In this document: piece after piece, positions 14,716 to 16,637 of the stretch
Layout of the letters: each line of letters begins with the position of its first letter
How positions within the stretch are numbered: position 1 is the first letter of the stretch
DNA from: Chloroflexota bacterium
GTDB taxonomy: Bacteria > Chloroflexota > Dehalococcoidia > UBA3495
Length of the DNA stretch: 16,637 nt
Direction of reading: 5' to 3'
Assembly (NCBI GenBank): GCA_022571575.1
Contig: JACZXN010000007.1
Coordinates: forward strand, 1-16,637
Program-made: the position numbers and the translations under genes
Notes under the pieces: model-generated
The model's input: only the letters and a program-made list of their open reading frames with translations
Database searches by the model: none
Told to the model about the DNA's origin: nothing

Positions 14716-15144
14716 TTAACGCCGGGGCAGGGCGACGGTCGCCGAACCGGGGGTGGTCTTCTCGCCTTTTTGGTTCTCGAGCCAGATCTCGCAGTCGACC
14801 AGATTGGCGCCCTGCTCCTGGTATTTGCGGGTGACCACGCCCTTGGCCGTGATCGGGGTCCCGGGGATATCCATGCCCCGGTACTGGCAGGCCAGGCGTT
14901 TCAGGTCGCCCTCGGGGCCCATCCACTTGGTCACCAGATGGCCGAGAAACGCGTTCTTCAGCGCGCCGTGAAGTATCACGTCATCCAACTCGTTATTCTT
15001 GGCGAAGTCCTTGTCGTAGTGGATCTGGTAGTAATCGCCGGAGGCTCCGGCATACATCACCAACTGTTGGGTGGTGGGGTTCTTCACCAGGTCCGGTAAT
15101 TCCGTGCCCTCTTGTACGTCGTCCCAGTAGATCTGTTCGGCCAT
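14716..15144 (-). CDS. MaoC-type dehydratase (HadB-like)
   Basis: This hot-dog-fold hydratase/dehydratase interconverts enoyl-CoA and (3R)-hydroxyacyl-CoA. It has 142 residues with the catalytic D37 and H42 in ASGDYYQIHYD, followed by VILHGALKNAFLG. The usual SGDxNPIH reads SGDYYQIH, so Asn-Pro is replaced by Tyr-Gln next to the active site, which may reshape the pocket. GGGAG lies 7 nt before the ATG at 15144. The gene upstream encodes a FAS1-like partner; in mycobacterial HadAB such pairs form a heterodimer with only the HadB-type chain catalytic, and the same is inferred here. Confidence 0.9.
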   Translation of the reverse strand: MAEQIYWDDVQEGTELPDLVKNPTTQQLVMYAGASGDYYQIHYDKDFAKNNELDDVILHGALKNAFLGHLVTKWMGPEGDLKRLACQYRGMDIPGTPITAKGVVTRKYQEQGANLVDCEIWLENQKGEKTTPGSATVALPRR

Positions 15145-15173
15145 GCCTAGGCTCCCGTCGCCGATCTCGGCGG

Positions 15174-15210
15174 TCTAATATCGAGGTGCTCTAATATCGA
15201 ATCGAGGTGC
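15174..15210. repeat. 16-bp tandem duplication with nested 5-bp repeat at a gene end
   Basis: TCTAATATCGAGGTGC (15174-15189) is followed at once by the same unit (15190-15210) carrying an extra ATCGA at 15201-15205. It covers the TAG stop of the FAS1-like gene. The two insertions together add 21 bp. Replication slippage is the likely origin. Confidence 0.7.
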
Positions 15211-15649
15211 TGGTCTGGATGGCGGCAACCTGGTCGAACTGGTTGCGGTAGGTCACCACGATCGAGGTGATGATCATGAGGCCCATGCGCCCGGTGCGCT
15301 CCGTGATGTCGGCTATCTCGGAGACGGCCGTGATGCGGTCGCCGGCCCGGACCGGCTGAAAATATTCCCAATCGCTGCCGCCGTCCAGCAACCGGGTGAA
15401 GGGCAGGTCGAAGGGGTACGTAGGCCGGTCGACGCCCACGGAACGGAGGAATGTTGGCGGGGCGATCAGTCCGCCGTACCGGCCTTCCCGGGCCGCCATC
15501 TCATCGTTGAAGGCCGGGTTGTCGTCTTCGATGGCCTGGGCGAACTTGATGATGGCGCCTTTCTCCACGTCGATGGTGCGGGGCGCGCTCTTCTGGCCGA
15601 TGGCCTGCTGGCGCATTTCCTCGGTCAAAAATGACGCGGGAGTAGTCAC
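15191..15649 (-). CDS. FAS1-like/HadA-type dehydratase subunit (MaoC N-terminal-like)
   Basis: This 152-residue protein belongs to the FAS1-like dehydratase (MaoC_dehydrat_N) group, the likely non-catalytic partner of the adjacent MaoC chain. Visible blocks are VEKGAIIKFAQAIEDDNPAFND (28-49), YGGLIAPPTFL, the hot-dog segment WEYFQPVRAGDRITAVSEIADI and the closing VVTYRNQFDQVAA. I chose GTG at 15649 because AGGAGG stands 6 nt before it; the frame is open to 15706, but the extra 19 codons cover the -10 and -35 boxes of a strong promoter. It is the first gene of the seven-gene minus-strand operon, and its 3' end carries a small tandem duplication. Confidence 0.88.
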   Translation of the reverse strand: MTTPASFLTEEMRQQAIGQKSAPRTIDVEKGAIIKFAQAIEDDNPAFNDEMAAREGRYGGLIAPPTFLRSVGVDRPTYPFDLPFTRLLDGGSDWEYFQPVRAGDRITAVSEIADITERTGRMGLMIITSIVVTYRNQFDQVAAIQTSTSIRY

Positions 15650-15677
15650 GAAATACCTCCTGTTCCGGTGCAGAGAA

Positions 15678-15706
15678 AGTCTACAAGTCACCCTCTGAGG
15701 TGTCAA
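15678..15706 (-). promoter_or_regulatory. strong sigma70-type promoter of the seven-gene operon
   Basis: On the minus strand, a perfect TTGACA (15706-15701), a 17-bp spacer and TAGACT (15683-15678, 4/6) predict a start near 15671, about 22 nt before the GTG of the first gene. The spacing is optimal. Confidence 0.7.
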
Positions 15707-15722
15707 GAAAAACCGGTGGCGG

Positions 15723-15746
15723 CGGCCTTTCTTCCGCTCTAGGCCG
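15723..15746. promoter_or_regulatory. inverted repeat between divergent promoters (candidate operator)
   Basis: CGGCCT (15723-15728) and AGGCCG (15741-15746) form an inverted repeat, 18 bp centre to centre. It lies between the -35 boxes of the two divergent promoters. A further AGGCCT is at 15755-15760. The half-sites are short and GC-rich, so chance is possible. Confidence 0.35.
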
Positions 15747-15749
15747 GAT

Positions 15750-15778
15750 TGGACAGGCCTACCTCACGGCTATATAGT
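15750..15778 (+). promoter_or_regulatory. promoter of the right-edge luciferase-like gene
   Basis: TGGACA (15750-15755), a 17-bp spacer and TATAGT (15773-15778) each match consensus at five of six positions. A start near 15785 leaves a leader of about 91 nt before the ATG at 15876. That leader contains a hairpin at 15808-15829. Confidence 0.6.
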
Positions 15779-15807
15779 TTGGACGAACTTCCCCTTCACG
15801 CGGGCGT

Positions 15808-15829
15808 TCAGGCACGTCTTCCTGCCTGA
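15808..15829 (+). other. 7-bp stem-loop in the leader of the luciferase-like gene
   Basis: TCAGGCA and TGCCTGA pair perfectly around the 8-nt loop CGTCTTCC, with one extra T-G wobble possible. It lies about 23 nt into the predicted transcript and has no T-tract after it. A regulatory or stabilising role is inferred only. Confidence 0.4.
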
Positions 15830-15875
15830 GACAGAACCGCCAAGGTAGCCAGAGCAGACCATCGGAGTGCGGGCC

Positions 15876-16637
15876 ATGGAGTACGGTTTCTACCTCCCCA
15901 ACAGCGGGGCGTCCGTTGAACCCGGCGCGCTGGCCGGCATCGCGAAGCTGGGTGACCGGCTGGGCTTCTTCTGCATGGTGATGCCCGACCACATCCTGCA
16001 GCCCAATCGGGTGGACTCCACCTATCCTTACAGCCTGACCGGCGACATCCTGGAGGCCGGACAATCCGGGGACGGCGAGTGGCCGGAACAGATCACGACC
16101 CTGGCCTTCCTGGCCGGTATCACCCAGCGGATAAAACTGGTGACCAGCGTCATGATCATCCCCTACCGCAACCCCATACTCACCGCCAAGATGCTGGCCA
16201 CCCTGGACATGCTCTCCAAGGGCCGGCTGATCCTGGGCGCGGGCGTCGGCTGGATGGAAGAGGAGTTCGAGCTCCTCGGCACTCCCCCCTTCGCCGAGCG
16301 CGGAGCGGTCACCGACGAGTACCTGCGGGCTTTCATCGAGCTCTGGACCAAGGACGACCCCCAGTTCGATGGCAAGTACGTGAGTTTCTCCGGGATCACC
16401 TTCCTGCCCAAGCCGGTCCAGAAGCCCTACCCGCCCATCTGGATCGGCGGACAGAGCAAACCAGCCATCAGGCGCGCGGCGCAGATCGGCAACGCCTGGC
16501 ATCCCGTGGGGGCCATTCCGGCCGCTCCCCTGGAGCCTGAAGAACTGGCGGAGAACTTGGTCACCCTCCGTGAATTCGCCGAGCAGGCCGGAAGGGACCC
16601 GTCGGAGATTCAAGTCTCAGTTAAGGCGCCTCTCTAC
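15876..16637 (+). CDS. LLM class oxidoreductase, F420-dependent type (cut by right edge)
   Basis: The 254 visible residues start at ATG 15876 (CGGAG 8 nt upstream) and run off the right edge without a stop, so the C-terminal end is missing. It is a TIM-barrel luciferase-like enzyme. MEYGFYLPNSG at the start, GFFCMVMPDHIL (30-41), RIKLVTSVMIIPYRNPILTAK, GRLILGAGVGWMEEEFELLG and PPIWIGGQSKPAIRRAA are characteristic of the Rv2161c-like F420-dependent group. It would reduce or oxidise a substrate with the deazaflavin F420; cofactor assignment is by family resemblance. It is divergent from the seven-gene operon, with promoters back to back, and is clearly different from the FMN-type paralogue at 11029-12180. 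Confidence 0.9.
   Translation, partial: MEYGFYLPNSGASVEPGALAGIAKLGDRLGFFCMVMPDHILQPNRVDSTYPYSLTGDILEAGQSGDGEWPEQITTLAFLAGITQRIKLVTSVMIIPYRNPILTAKMLATLDMLSKGRLILGAGVGWMEEEFELLGTPPFAERGAVTDEYLRAFIELWTKDDPQFDGKYVSFSGITFLPKPVQKPYPPIWIGGQSKPAIRRAAQIGNAWHPVGAIPAAPLEPEELAENLVTLREFAEQAGRDPSEIQVSVKAPLY

Noticed and set aside
15650..15706. 19-codon upstream extension of the FAS1-like gene
   Set aside because: Contains the -10 and -35 boxes; the GTG with AGGAGG is the better start.
15759..16613. Minus-strand 284-codon frame at the right edge
   Set aside because: Opposes the F420-type luciferase-like gene, whose family motifs are unmistakable on the plus strand, and also covers the plus promoter.
1..16637. 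tRNA, rRNA, CRISPR, insertion sequence or prophage
   Set aside because: I looked for T-loop-like boxes, regularly spaced repeats, transposase motifs and terminal inverted repeats and saw none that stood up; GTTCGA-like matches lie within coding sequence.

Overview
The window is high-GC bacterial DNA with tightly packed genes, frequent TTG/GTG starts and good Shine-Dalgarno sequences. Its mix of genes suggests Chloroflexota, most likely a SAR202/Dehalococcoidia-like lineage: a molybdenum hydroxylase, two luciferase-like flavin/F420 oxidoreductases, several SDRs, split MaoC-type dehydratases, a lone HNH nuclease and a lysA-holB-ricT cluster. This placement is inference from gene content; there is no rRNA or tRNA to anchor it. 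I see no mobile element, CRISPR array, phage gene or origin.

Left edge (1-1522, minus): a CoxL/XdhA-family molybdopterin subunit, cut by the window edge, preceded by its [2Fe-2S] CoxS-type subunit. They share a strong sigma70-type promoter whose -10 box lies inside a perfect 16-bp palindrome. Divergent from it (1546-4886, plus) is a housekeeping cluster: lysA (lysine synthesis), holB (clamp-loader delta') and a PSP1/RicT protein that overlaps holB by 4 bp.

Middle (4925-6986, minus): an HNH endonuclease with a structured leader, a CvpA-family membrane protein and a PAP2 phosphatase. Divergent from these (7094-9986, plus) is a second housekeeping run: cmk, plsC (overlapping start), a 72-aa protein of unknown function, and an HD-domain dGTPase with an unusual Pro/Gly insert.

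Right part (10027-15706, minus): a seven-gene catabolic-looking operon read from one strong promoter. In transcription order it holds a FAS1-like/HadA-type dehydratase subunit, a MaoC dehydratase, an MFE-2-like SDR, a lipocalin-like protein, a second SDR that is a close paralogue of the first, a luciferase-like monooxygenase and an extended SDR/epimerase. Together they offer hydration/dehydration, two alcohol-ketone redox steps, a flavin oxygenation and a further NAD-linked step. This would suit stepwise breakdown of an oxidised acyl-CoA or alicyclic substrate, but the substrate cannot be told from sequence. A second, F420-type luciferase-like gene (15876 to the right edge, plus) diverges from this operon, and its promoter faces the operon promoter across a short inverted repeat.

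The least explained features are the compact control regions (palindrome over the cox -10, four SD-like repeats before the CoxL gene, the nested hairpin before the HNH gene, the bidirectional region near 15.7 kb) and the seven-gene operon with duplicated SDRs. No intergenic gap exceeds about 260 bp.
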